A stretch of 64,000 nucleotides of DNA. Origin: Apostichopus japonicus (Eukaryota > Echinodermata > Holothuroidea > Aspidochirotida > Stichopodidae). The DNA lies in contig NC_092563.1 of NCBI RefSeq assembly GCF_037975245.1, forward strand, positions 23,158,960 through 23,222,959. The letters run 5' to 3'. Every line of letters begins with the position of its first letter. Position 1 is the stretch's first letter. Shown piece after piece: positions 62,975-64,000 of this stretch. The notes below the pieces were generated by a model. The model searched no databases, had not been told where the DNA came from, and saw nothing but the letters and a program-made list of their open reading frames with translations. Made by a program: the position numbers and the translations under genes.

Positions 62975-63838
62975 TTCAGCAAATCGCCACTAACCGCAAC
63001 CACAGCATTCTCCGCACTTCAGATAGACTCCAACTAGCCGTCCCTGAAAAACCCGCCATCGCCTACAGACGTCCACGCAACCTACGAGACCTTCTTGTGC
63101 GTGCTGCTGTTCCACTTACTTCTTACCCCACACCCATTCAGCATGGTACTTTCAAATGTGATCGTACTTCGAGATGCATCGTCTGCAGCCACCACATTGT
63201 TGAATCCAATTCCATCAACTCACACACAAGACTAAGGTCGCAACACTTGCACAACCACTAATGTCATCTATATGATCTCTTGTAGAGTTTGCAGCATCCA
63301 GTATGTTGGCAAAACCAAAACAACCATCAAGAAGCGATTCTATGGTCACAGATCCACAGTCAACACCATGAAGACTGAGATCTTGTTGGAGAACATTTTA
63401 ACCTTTCCAACCATATCATCAATGACATGTCCCTACATAAGGTAGCTGTCCTGACCTAGTACAAATCAGCAGAGAGAGACTGTGGATGCAATGCCTTCGC
63501 ACCATTCAACCTCATGGGCTCAACATTCAGGAAGGACATGACTAACTTTCCTTCTGTTCCCCCTCCTTCTCCCCTTGTTCCGCCCCCCCCATCACTTCTC
63601 TTAGCTCTCTTACACCCTTTTTTCTCCTCACCTTTCTGTCTTTGTCCTCAGGTTTATTCCCCACCTCCTTCCCTTAATCCTTCCTTTGTCCCTCCACTGT
63701 TTATCTCCTACCTCTCCTCTTCCCCTGTTGGTTTCTGTCATTCTTCTCTCCATCCGAAGAAGATCCTGCTAGGATCGAAACGTCAGGCCAACTTACTTTT
63801 ACACATTCTATTACACAGGCTCTCTAGTGGATAAGCAG
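62975..63838 (+). mobile_element. Penelope-like retroelement 3' fragment with GIY-YIG endonuclease (broken)
   Basis: From about 62978 one frame reads IATNRNHSILRTSDRLQ, then PAIAYRRPRNLRDLLVRA and a cysteine cluster CDRTSRCIVC. After a frameshift near 63240 another frame reads TTNVIYMISCRVCSIQYVGK then KRFYGHRS, the GIY-YIG endonuclease pattern (VIY...YVG...R...H). A 3' segment with CCGAAGAAGATCCTGCTAGG and GATCGAAACGTC follows (about 63750-63783). This order is that of Penelope-like elements. The reverse transcriptase is absent, so it is a 5'-truncated dead copy in the intron after DDX1 exon 14. Confidence 0.85.
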
Positions 63839-64000
63839 TTTGCTAACAGTTTTATTTTATTTTTATTATAATTAAAATATATGGAAAAGGGAGGGGGGAC
63901 ACATTAGAAGATAAGGTACTTTAAAGTGAGGATTAGTTTTGCAAATTAACCTCATCGGTTGACTCATGTTTGTGAAACACAGACTTGCTGGTACATGTCA
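63839..64000 (+). other. DDX1 intron 14, window end
   Basis: No feature recognised. DDX1 exon 15 onward lies beyond the window. Confidence 0.6.

Overview
The window is animal nuclear DNA: AT-rich, with multi-exon genes (GT-AG introns), long (TA)n microsatellites and many decayed transposons (hAT-like, Penelope-like, LINE, tRNA-derived SINEs). Gene structure and repeat mix suggest a marine invertebrate deuterostome, perhaps an echinoderm. That taxon is inference; the sequence alone does not prove it.

Two conserved single-copy-type genes sit head to head. On the minus strand, 1479-11777, is a complete six-exon CTDP1/FCP1 gene, the phosphatase of the RNA polymerase II C-terminal domain; the joined exons give 921 codons plus stop with every intron phase consistent. 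On the plus strand, from 12163 to beyond the window end, is DDX1, a DEAD-box RNA helicase with a SPRY domain inserted between motifs I and Ia. Fourteen coding exons (301 codons) are present; the rest of the helicase core lies to the right. The start codons are 385 bp apart, so the genes probably share a bidirectional promoter.

DDX1 intron 8 (19300-53888) is about 34.6 kb. Nested in it on the opposite strand is a third gene (31324-39303): a BED zinc finger completed across a splice junction and joined to a 643-codon hAT-transposase-like exon. The catalytic region of that exon looks degraded while the frame stays open, which is the signature of a domesticated transposase (ZBED-like).

The remaining sequence is introns and repeats. 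The main ones are a 2.27-kb hAT-like element with a 5-bp target duplication in a CTDP1 intron; a 2.44-kb terminal-inverted-repeat element with a 4-bp duplication and nine copies of a TGACGGACGTAC motif; a 47-bp-arm palindrome; two direct copies of one repeat bracketing the nested gene; a 5'-truncated LINE with a 14-bp target duplication; a broken Penelope-like GIY-YIG fragment after DDX1 exon 14; three tRNA-like SINE heads; several AT-rich tandem arrays; and a roughly 300-bp (ATC)n tract. CTDP1 and DDX1 both act in nuclear RNA metabolism, but nothing in the sequence beyond the shared promoter region links their functions.
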